Source of the DNA: an uncultured Lachnospiraceae bacterium
Lineage (GTDB): Bacteria > Bacillota > Clostridia > Lachnospirales > Lachnospiraceae
Reading direction: 5' to 3'
DNA length: 8,540 nucleotides
NCBI GenBank assembly: GCA_910588885.1
Contig: CAJUSQ010000118.1
Span: forward strand, 1-8,540
Every line of letters begins with the position of its first letter. Within the stretch, counting starts at the first letter, position 1. This document shows positions 1-5,922 of the stretch, piece after piece. Position numbers and translations under genes: made by a program. Below the pieces are notes generated by a model, which was not told the origin of the DNA, made no database searches, and saw only the letters and a program-made list of their open reading frames with translations.

Positions 1-324
1 ATGATAGGCCGTATCAATCCCAAGCTTGCTGTACACCGGAAGAAAGAACCGGATGGTAAGGGGAATCGCCAAAAGCATTCCCAGCTGTGCAAACCACATA
101 ATCCAGGTCCCGGCGTAAGAATTTCCTGCCAATGACAAAAAGGAAATCGGGCTTAACAGGGTGGCGAAAATCGATACGGAGGTCACCCACCAGGGCACCG
201 TCCCGTCCCCTTTAAAATACTCTTTCCCTTTCATCTCTTTTTTTGCAAAATGCAACCCCGCAAACAATACTGCCCCTAAGTACACGATCAAAATAACCAA
301 ATCAATCATGGTAAATCCTTGCAT
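1..324 (-). CDS. Sodium:solute symporter (SSS family), N-terminal part; probable sialic acid transporter
   Basis: Only the first 108 codons are present; the gene runs off the left edge. The product starts MQGFTMIDLVILIVYLGAV, with a first hydrophobic segment at about residues 6-24. A short basic stretch (FAKKEMKGKEYF) follows, then WWVTSVSIFATLLSPISFL, which matches the typical second helix region of SSS-family Na+-coupled symporters, and a third hydrophobic segment near residues 78-95. The ATG at 322-324 is chosen because GGAGGG lies 6 bases upstream; an in-frame ATG at 307-309 has no such site. It lies 25 bases downstream of nanA on the same strand, so it is probably the third gene of a nan operon. 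From that context I infer that it imports N-acetylneuraminate, as SSS-type sialic acid transporters do. Family assignment is fairly sure; the substrate rests on context only. Confidence 0.8.
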   Translation of the reverse strand, partial: MQGFTMIDLVILIVYLGAVLFAGLHFAKKEMKGKEYFKGDGTVPWWVTSVSIFATLLSPISFLSLAGNSYAGTWIMWFAQLGMLLAIPLTIRFFLPVYSKLGIDTAYH

Positions 325-349
325 CGCATTCCCTCCTTCTATCGTTTTA

Positions 350-1270
350 TTACCCCAGATACCTCTCTTTCGCTGCACAAATCATTCCGGCAGCTTCCCT
401 GACGATCTCCATATCCGTCTCTGAAAGCCCCGGCAGCGGTTTTCTGACGCCTCCAAGCTCCAGGCCCTCATTGATCCTCAAAACCCCTTTGATTACCCCG
501 TACAGATTTCCATGGGCGGAGCACATCTTGTAAATCACTTCATTGACGGCATACTGGATTTCCCTGGCCTTTTTCAGTTCCCCGGCCTTCACATATTCCT
601 CCATTTTCAAAAACAACTCCGGCATGGCCCCATAGGTGCCGCCAATGGCGCCTTCCGCCCCGATTACCCGTCCGCTGATAAACTGTTCGTCCGGCCCGTT
701 GAAAATCACATAATCTTCCCCCGCTTCTGCCCGGAACATCTGTATATCCTGAACGGGCATGGAAGAATTCTTCACTCCGATCACCCGGGGATTTTTCCGC
801 ATTTCCGCAAAAAGGCTCTGGGTAAGGGCCACCCCTGCCAGCTGGGGAATATTGTAGATTACAAAATCCGTGTCCGGGGCGGCTTCGCTGATCTCATTCC
901 AATACCGGGCAATGGCATGCTCCGGCAGCCGGAAATAAATGGGCGGAATCGCGGCGATGGCATCTACGCCCAGGCTCTGGGCATGGGCGGCAAGCTCCCT
1001 GCTGTCCTTTGTGTTGTTGCAGGCCACATGGGCAATTACCGTAAGCTTTCCCTCCGCCGCCTCCATTACATGCTCCAATACCAGCTTCTTATCCGCCACG
1101 CTCTGGTAAATACATTCCCCGGAGGAGCCGTTTACATAGACCCCCTTCACCCCTTTTTCCACAAAATACCGGGTAAGGGCCCTCACACCGTTGGGGCTGA
1201 TTTCCCCCTCGTCGTCATAACATGCATAAAATGCCGGGATGATCCCTTTGTACTTGTCAAGATTTCTCAT
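350..1270 (-). CDS. nanA: N-acetylneuraminate lyase (DapA/NanA aldolase superfamily)
   Basis: A 306-residue class I aldolase that would split N-acetylneuraminate into N-acetylmannosamine and pyruvate in the cytoplasm. Full family length and (beta/alpha)8 pattern. Visible motifs are GSSGE at residues 48-52 (carboxylate-binding loop), YNIP at 139-142 with the catalytic Tyr139, Lys167 in GVKNSS as the Schiff-base lysine, NGPDE at 191-195 and GAIGGTYG at 207-214. These sit two residues later than in E. coli NanA (Tyr137, Lys165), and the YNIP, NGxDE and GxIGxTY blocks fit NanA better than dihydrodipicolinate synthase. AGGAG lies 9 bases before the ATG. It is the middle gene of nanE-nanA-symporter, with spacers of 24 and 25 bases, so co-transcription is likely. 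Another DapA-family aldolase is possible, but the adjacent nanE makes NanA the best call. Confidence 0.9.
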   Translation of the reverse strand: MRNLDKYKGIIPAFYACYDDEGEISPNGVRALTRYFVEKGVKGVYVNGSSGECIYQSVADKKLVLEHVMEAAEGKLTVIAHVACNNTKDSRELAAHAQSLGVDAIAAIPPIYFRLPEHAIARYWNEISEAAPDTDFVIYNIPQLAGVALTQSLFAEMRKNPRVIGVKNSSMPVQDIQMFRAEAGEDYVIFNGPDEQFISGRVIGAEGAIGGTYGAMPELFLKMEEYVKAGELKKAREIQYAVNEVIYKMCSAHGNLYGVIKGVLRINEGLELGGVRKPLPGLSETDMEIVREAAGMICAAKERYLG

Positions 1271-1294
1271 ACGCTTCTTCTCCTTTCCAACAGT

Positions 1295-2119
1295 TCACCT
1301 GTTCTTTTCCTTTGCAATCGCTTCCGCAAATGCTTTTGTAATCAGCTGCGGCCTGGTAATCGCCGAACCTACCACTACGCTGAAGGCGCCAAGCTCCAGA
1401 ACCCTCCTGGCCTTTTGGGGAGTATCAATGTTCCCCTCCGCAATGACCCTATGCCGGACTCCTGCAAGGATTTCCCTTAAGATCTTAAAATCCTCCGCTT
1501 CAATCCGATCCCCCCTGCTCTGCCGGGTGTACCCCACCAGAGTCGTCCCGATAAAGTCAAATCCCAGCTCGTCTGCATAAAAAGCTTCCTCCACAGTGGA
1601 ACAATCCGCCATCCAAAGCTGATCAGGATATTTTTCTTTTAATTCCATAAAAAAATCCTTCAATGTCACTCCGCCGGGGCGAAGCGCTCCGGTGGCATCC
1701 ATTGCAATCACTTCCGGCCTTACTTCCATCAGCTCTTCCACTTCTTTCCGGGACGGCGTAATGTAAACCGGGCTGTTCGGATAGTCCCGTTTCACGATCC
1801 CGATCACCGGAAGCCCTGCCGCAGCCTGGATTTCCCGGATGTCCTCCCTCGTGTTGGCCCGGATTCCCCGTGCGCCCCCCTCCTTTGCCGCCAGCGCCAT
1901 CCTTCCCATAATGAATGAAGAATGCAGCGGTTCCTGGGGCAAAGCCTGACAGGATACAATCAGCTTTCCACGCAAATCCTCCACGCTTCCTCGCTGATCC
2001 TCTTCCTTCTCTTGCTGACCTTCTGCGCTTCCTCGCTGACCCTCTTCCTTCTCTTGCTGACCTTCTGCGCTTCCTTGCTGACCCTCTTCCCGGATCCCTG
2101 TCTCCGCCTGTTCTGTCAT
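1295..2119 (-). CDS. nanE: N-acetylmannosamine-6-phosphate 2-epimerase with N-terminal heptad-repeat extension
   Basis: Converts ManNAc-6-P to GlcNAc-6-P in sialic acid catabolism. From the chosen ATG it has 274 residues; the conserved TIM barrel starts only at about residue 50. Family motifs in order are GKLIVSCQALPQEPLH (51-66), MGRMALAAKEGGARGIRA (71-88), IGIVKRDY with catalytic Lys110, DATGALRPGG (141-150), MADCSTVEEA (170-179), DFIGTTLVGYT (188-198), AEGNI with Glu228, and VVVGSAITRP (248-257). The ATG at 2117-2119 has GGAGG 9 bases upstream and lies 3' of a good promoter. An in-frame ATG at 2177-2179 falls inside that promoter's -35 box, so it is rejected. Residues 11-52 form six consecutive heptads (EEGQQGS, AEGQQEK, EEGQRGS, AEGQQEK, EEDQRGS, VEDLRGK), which are absent from NanE proteins I know. 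A GTG at 1982-1984 would give a family-typical 229-residue protein and is the alternative start. It is the first gene of the nan operon. Confidence 0.93.
   Translation of the reverse strand: MTEQAETGIREEGQQGSAEGQQEKEEGQRGSAEGQQEKEEDQRGSVEDLRGKLIVSCQALPQEPLHSSFIMGRMALAAKEGGARGIRANTREDIREIQAAAGLPVIGIVKRDYPNSPVYITPSRKEVEELMEVRPEVIAMDATGALRPGGVTLKDFFMELKEKYPDQLWMADCSTVEEAFYADELGFDFIGTTLVGYTRQSRGDRIEAEDFKILREILAGVRHRVIAEGNIDTPQKARRVLELGAFSVVVGSAITRPQLITKAFAEAIAKEKNR
1985..2090 (-). repeat. 42-base tandem repeat, about 2.5 copies, inside nanE
   Basis: Copies begin (plus-strand view) at 1985, 2027 and 2069; the third is partial. Each full unit is 42 bases, near-identical between copies, and encodes 14 residues (GSAEGQQEKEEGQR type). 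Within each unit there is a weaker 21-base sub-period, seen as xEGQxxx heptads in the protein. As 42 is a multiple of three, the repeat keeps every frame open and produces low-complexity shadow ORFs on both strands. Confidence 0.95.
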
Positions 2120-2150
2120 GATATGCTTCCTCCTTTTTTTTGTAATCCCA

Positions 2151-2179
2151 AGTATAAACAGCCCGGAAATTATATTCAA
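2151..2179 (-). promoter_or_regulatory. Sigma-A-type promoter of the nanE-nanA-symporter operon
   Basis: On the minus strand the -35 box TTGAAT (2174-2179) and -10 box TATACT (2151-2156) are separated by exactly 17 bases. That is 4/6 and 5/6 matches to consensus. The transcript would start near 2144 and give a leader of roughly 25 bases, containing the GGAGG site of the ATG at 2119. A second TATAAT-like hexamer overlaps the spacer but has no good -35 partner. Confidence 0.65.
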
Positions 2180-2184
2180 TACGA

Positions 2185-2296
2185 TTTCCGTCCTTAGAAA
2201 GTGCTTTCCGTATTTTCCAAACGGCCCCTGTCATTTTGGTTTTTTCCTGTCGTTTTCATTGGTAATTTTGCATAAAACATTGTTCTTTCTTTCCGT
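2185..2296 (-). promoter_or_regulatory. Three ACGGAAA direct repeats upstream of the nan promoter; possible operator
   Basis: ACGGAAA (minus strand) occurs at 2185-2191, 2205-2211 and 2290-2296, just upstream of the -35 box. Spacings are 20 and 85 bases, close to whole helical turns, so the copies could lie on one face of the DNA. The middle copy continues into GAAAG-CA-CTTTC, a short dyad. They could bind a sugar-responsive regulator, but no regulator for this operon is visible, and short AT-leaning repeats can arise by chance. Confidence 0.25.
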
Positions 2297-2363
2297 CTCC
2301 GAAAGTATTTCCAATTTCCACCGTTTTTATTGAAATAATCCGAATAAAATCTTTTCCACCACG

Positions 2364-2386
2364 AAAAAAAGGGCCCAAAGGCCCTT
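2364..2386 (-). terminator. Second intrinsic terminator, minus strand
   Basis: A perfect 7-base-pair stem, AAGGGCC/GGCCCTT (2369-2375 with 2380-2386), closes a 4-base loop. On the minus strand it is followed directly by a run of T. It points the same way as the terminator at 2467-2515 and lies 80 bases further on, upstream of the nan promoter. It is probably a fail-safe that insulates nan from read-through of the ABC operon. There is no T-tract on the plus-strand side. Confidence 0.8.
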
Positions 2387-2466
2387 GGATCCGCGATATC
2401 TGCGGCATATTATTCCCTACTATAACTGCATATAAATGATGCGAAATAACGGTGGGTCAGTAATGT

Positions 2467-2515
2467 AAAAAAACAATATCCTCTGACTGTAATTTCATAC
2501 AATCAGAGGATATTG
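2467..2515 (-). terminator. Strong intrinsic terminator of the lipoprotein-ABC operon
   Basis: The 13-base-pair stem CAATATCCTCTGA/TCAGAGGATATTG (2474-2486 with 2503-2515) is perfect. After one C/A mismatch a further TGTA/TACA helix closes a 6-base loop. On the minus strand it is followed by seven T (2467-2473). It begins five bases after the stop codon of the ATPase gene. Confidence 0.93.
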
Positions 2516-2520
2516 GCATA

Positions 2521-3495
2521 TCATACCGGCAAATCCTCCCTGCCAACGCTCCATAAATACACATCTTCTAAGTTTGCTTCCGCTTTCTGCAGGACAATCC
2601 CCGATCCCCTGTCCGAAGCGGCTTCCTTTGACGCCCCTTGTCCCCTGTCCGAAACGGCTTCCTTTGACGCCCCCTGTCCGGAAAGCTTTTCTTCCAGCGC
2701 CTGCCGTTCTCCTAAAATCCGGACTTTCGGCCCGTCTTTTGTCATATGCACATTGGTGACCAGGCACTCCTTCTCCAGGGTAGACAAAAGCTCTGCCGGG
2801 ACGCTGACCTCCCATACCTTTCCGTCCATCCGGGCCATCAATTCCTCCGGCCGCTCCCGGGCCAGAAGGACGCCGTCCTTAATCAACAGGATTTCCCTGG
2901 CAATGCATTCCACGTCGCTGACTACATGAGTCGCCAAAAGGATAATTTTATCCTGGGAAATCTCACTGATATAATTCCGGATCCGGATGCGCTCCTTGGG
3001 ATCCAGTCCTGCCGTAGGCTCATCGAGAATCAGGATCTTCGGATCATTCAAAAGCGCCTGGGCCAAAAGGGTACGCTGCTTCATACCGCCGGAAAAGCCG
3101 CCCAGCTTCCGGTTTTTGACGTCTTCCAGATTTACCACCGAAAGCAGCATCTCAATCCGCTTCTTCGCCTCCTTCTTGGGAATCCCCTTCAGGGAAGCGA
3201 AATAGCGCAGAAATTCCAACGCCGTAAAATTATCATAAAGCCCCTGCTGCTGGGGCATATAGCCCAGAATCTCCCGGTACCTGGCCCCCATTTCCCGAAC
3301 TGGTGTTCCATCTATGAATACCTGGCCGCTGTCCGCTGCCAGGTTTCCTGCTAAAATATTCATAAGGGTCGATTTTCCCGCCCCGTTTGGCCCAAGAAGG
3401 CCATACACACCGGGCGTTAAAGCTGCCGTAAATTGATCCAGCGCCCGTTTTCCTTTTTTGTAGCTTTTCGATAATTCGGTCATTTCCAATTTCAT
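2521..3495 (-). CDS. ABC transporter ATP-binding protein (ABC-2 exporter type) with a duplicated C-terminal linker
   Basis: A 324-residue ATPase that would drive the permease encoded just upstream. All nucleotide-binding motifs are intact: Walker A GPNGAGKST (35-43), Q-loop MPQQQ (80-84), signature SGGMKQR (135-141), Walker B ILILDEP with Glu159, D-loop AGLDP (162-166) and switch His190. A C-terminal accessory domain follows, ending in EANLEDVYLW, the usual close of this exporter subfamily. Inserted before that end, residues 273-297 are two copies of a 12-residue unit, GQGASKEAVSDR and GQGASKEAASDR. Its SD (GGAGGTGATCC) overlaps the permease stop codon, and only 4 bases separate the genes, so translation is probably coupled. 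It is the last gene of the operon, with a terminator directly after it. The substrate is not deducible from the ATPase. Confidence 0.93.
   Translation of the reverse strand: MKLEMTELSKSYKKGKRALDQFTAALTPGVYGLLGPNGAGKSTLMNILAGNLAADSGQVFIDGTPVREMGARYREILGYMPQQQGLYDNFTALEFLRYFASLKGIPKKEAKKRIEMLLSVVNLEDVKNRKLGGFSGGMKQRTLLAQALLNDPKILILDEPTAGLDPKERIRIRNYISEISQDKIILLATHVVSDVECIAREILLIKDGVLLARERPEELMARMDGKVWEVSVPAELLSTLEKECLVTNVHMTKDGPKVRILGERQALEEKLSGQGASKEAVSDRGQGASKEAASDRGSGIVLQKAEANLEDVYLWSVGREDLPV
2608..2679 (-). repeat. 36-base tandem repeat (2 copies) inside the ABC ATPase gene
   Basis: Two adjacent 36-base units, 2644-2679 and 2608-2643, differ at only a few positions, and the next bases (GGATCGGGG) begin a partial third copy. 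Each codes for GQGASKEA(V/A)SDR. The repeat is in frame and lies in a polar linker region away from the nucleotide-binding motifs. Confidence 0.93.
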
Positions 3496-3499
3496 AGGA

Positions 3500-5884
3500 T
3501 CACCTCCAGGCTCCGTTTTGATATTTTTTCCAGGCCAAACTTAGGAACAGGGCCGCCGCTGCCAGAGCCGTAAACAGATACACCAGCTGCCCCGGCAGTC
3601 CCTGGGCTGCCATCTGGCATGGGAAGAAAAAGACCCTGTTCCCGGAATATGCCCAGGGAAAGGCGATCCCCATCCATCCAAGCAGCAGCGGAAGCACAAA
3701 AATCGCCGCACCGGTCAGGATTGCATACATCCGGTTCTTCATCCACAGGGAAAGGGCCAGAAACGCCGCCCCCAGGCAGCACATCCCCACCAGCTCCAAA
3801 ACCAGGGATAACATCAGAAAGCCCTGAATGCTGAAGCTTCCGGAAAACTGCCGGGCCGCGGAAAAGCTCTGAATCGGAACCTTCCAATCCACAAAACCAT
3901 ACAGTGCCTGTACGGATGACAGTTTCGCCCAGAACATCCCGGCCGCCATCAGGGCTGCCAGCACGATCCCCAGGGATACTTTGGAAAGGAACAGGGAAAG
4001 ATGCCCGTGCTTCGTACACCGCAGAAGGTTCAGCATCTGATGCCGCTGCTCCCCCGGAAAAATCCCGGATAAGAGCACAATGGCGGCAAGCATTGCAAGA
4101 ACGCCCTGGCGCTGGTCATATTCCTTCTGTTCCAGCAAAAATTCCCCGGCAATTTCATCGGTCAGATACAGCCTTACCCCATGCTCCTTTTCATATTCCA
4201 AAAGCTCCTGAGCCTGGGCGGATACCCGGTTTAGGGGAGCTCTCCGCTCCAGCTGGCCTTTTACGATCATATCGGCTGCCTGATACTGCTCCTCTGTGAT
4301 TTCCCCGGCCTCCAGGCGGGCTCCCATAGCCAGAAACTCCTGTTCCAGCTGATCCAGCCGTGCCTGCTCTTCTAAAATGGCATCCATCGTCTCCTGGGTC
4401 ATGGGCCCCTGGTATTCCAAAATATAATCCCGGTACTGCCGGTTCTCCCGATTCAGATTCGCCGGGTATTTCTCCGCCGACATCCAGACTGCAGCCCCGG
4501 CCAGCAGCACCAGGAACAGCAGGCGGTTTTTCAAAAGCTGCTTTCCCCACTCCTGCATTGCCATATTTCCCGGATAGGGCAGATGCTCCGAAAGCTTCCC
4601 TGCCGCCTGGGAAAGAAGCCCAAGGCTTCCGCGCCCCTCGGTCATCGGCCGGGTGCAGAACAGATATATTCCCACCGCCGTTGCGCCTGCCAGCAAAAGG
4701 CAGACCAGCATCAGGTTCAGGGGAATGATACTGACCGGTTTTCCAAAGACGGATACCAGGTTATAGCTGCCATAGCTTTCCACCCGCTGAAACCAGGCAA
4801 CCGGATTCAGAAAATGCAGCTGGGCCATTCCGGATATGGGAGAAACGGCCCGATAAAGGCCCGCCCATATAATACCGGCAACGCCCAGGATTCCCAGGGA
4901 AACAAGGGAATTTTTCAACCCGATCATCAGGCACTCCATCAGGCAGGCAAGGGCAGCCATGGACAGTGCCGTCCGGATATAAGCATCTGCCAGAAAGCCG
5001 CCTACCGACAGCATACGGCCGCTGCCGTTTAAAATCGACACCGATTGTATGGAGCGTTCCAGCGGCCCCAGGCCGTAAATCCGGACTGCCGCCCCAAAGA
5101 TACTCCCGTAAAACAGCCCGCAGAGTACCAGAACTGCCGAAATCACTGTGAGAAATTTTACCGCAGCCAGCTTTCCCCTGCCGCTTCTGCAGCTTTTCAT
5201 CAATCCAAACAAATCCCGGCTCCGTTCCTGCATAACCGTCATCCCGCAGATACAGGCAGCCAGCACCAGGATCAGAAGATCCCCGGTAGAATGGTTCAGC
5301 AATGCTTCTATGCCATATTCAATCCCCGGTTCCAGTTCCAGCCCCTTCAGCTTCTCGAACTCCTCCACCGTCTTCTCACCCAGGGCTTTGGCATAAGGAC
5401 GGTTATCATAAAAAGCATTGTCCCGCATATGCTCATAATTTTCCCGGATCGAAGCCAGGAATTCCGGATATTCCCTTTCCCGGGATAGCTGGGAGCTCAA
5501 ATGGGAAAGGGCCGCAATCCGTCCGTCCAGCTCTTCCCGGCGTTCCCCGAATCCGGATTCTTCAAACTCCTCCACCAGATTGGGATTTTCTTCCAGCAAA
5601 AAATCCAGATACTCCTGGTCTACCAGACCCTCCATCACCTGGATCAGCCCCTGGAAATCACCTAACTGCTTTATTTTGGCAAAAATCCATTCTTCCTGCT
5701 CCTTGGAATCCATGCCCTCCAGCTGCTTCTGATATTCCCCATACCAGGGAACCGCTGCGATCCAGTGCGGTGTTTCCACCCTCTGCCGATATACAAACAG
5801 TGCAAGATTCATTACAAAAAATACCAGCGTCAGCCAAAGAAACCAGCGCTGACGCAGAATCTTTTTCCATTCCGCCAAAAACAT
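3500..5884 (-). CDS. ABC-2-type permease, duplicated (two half-permeases in one 794-residue chain)
   Basis: Membrane component of an exporter, partner of the ATPase downstream. The chain holds two similar halves. Half 1 has a hydrophobic segment at about residues 14-32, a long hydrophilic, Glu-rich domain (33-200, probably extracellular), then segments near 203-218, 241-268, 300-322, 326-346 and 386-409. Half 2 repeats this: a segment at 453-469, a hydrophilic domain (470-592), then segments near 593-609, 631-655, 685-712, 718-742 and 764-785. The halves share a start (EWKKILRQRWFLWL versus EWGKQLLKNRLLFLVL) and a cytoplasmic loop (QERSRDLFGLMKSC at 219-232 versus GEQRHQMLNLLRCT at 611-624). 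One chain could therefore supply both membrane halves of the transporter. AGGAGG lies about 6 bases before the ATG. It starts 38 bases after the lipoprotein stop. The substrate is unknown; peptide or antimicrobial export is one possibility for this class. Confidence 0.88.
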   Translation of the reverse strand: MFLAEWKKILRQRWFLWLTLVFFVMNLALFVYRQRVETPHWIAAVPWYGEYQKQLEGMDSKEQEEWIFAKIKQLGDFQGLIQVMEGLVDQEYLDFLLEENPNLVEEFEESGFGERREELDGRIAALSHLSSQLSREREYPEFLASIRENYEHMRDNAFYDNRPYAKALGEKTVEEFEKLKGLELEPGIEYGIEALLNHSTGDLLILVLAACICGMTVMQERSRDLFGLMKSCRSGRGKLAAVKFLTVISAVLVLCGLFYGSIFGAAVRIYGLGPLERSIQSVSILNGSGRMLSVGGFLADAYIRTALSMAALACLMECLMIGLKNSLVSLGILGVAGIIWAGLYRAVSPISGMAQLHFLNPVAWFQRVESYGSYNLVSVFGKPVSIIPLNLMLVCLLLAGATAVGIYLFCTRPMTEGRGSLGLLSQAAGKLSEHLPYPGNMAMQEWGKQLLKNRLLFLVLLAGAAVWMSAEKYPANLNRENRQYRDYILEYQGPMTQETMDAILEEQARLDQLEQEFLAMGARLEAGEITEEQYQAADMIVKGQLERRAPLNRVSAQAQELLEYEKEHGVRLYLTDEIAGEFLLEQKEYDQRQGVLAMLAAIVLLSGIFPGEQRHQMLNLLRCTKHGHLSLFLSKVSLGIVLAALMAAGMFWAKLSSVQALYGFVDWKVPIQSFSAARQFSGSFSIQGFLMLSLVLELVGMCCLGAAFLALSLWMKNRMYAILTGAAIFVLPLLLGWMGIAFPWAYSGNRVFFFPCQMAAQGLPGQLVYLFTALAAAALFLSLAWKKYQNGAWR

Positions 5885-5922
5885 GGGCCCCCTCCTCTCC
5901 CTTTGTTAAATTTATCACAAAT

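Noticed and set aside
512..1480. Long plus-strand open frame (322 codons) opposite nanA and the end of nanE
   Set aside because: It lies antisense to two genes with clear catalytic motifs, has no ribosome site and its translation is Pro/His/Gly-rich with no family resemblance.
1985..2090. Possible CRISPR array
   Set aside because: The units are directly abutting tandem repeats without unique spacers and encode protein in frame.
1623..2234. Minus-strand 203-codon frame with Arg-rich repeats overlapping nanE
   Set aside because: It is an out-of-frame reading of nanE kept open by the 42-base repeat; the nanE frame carries the conserved motifs.
2245..2258. CcpA cre-like site TGAAAACGACAGGA upstream of nanE
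   Set aside because: The left half matches the cre consensus but the right half has three mismatches at key positions, so it is not reported as a site.
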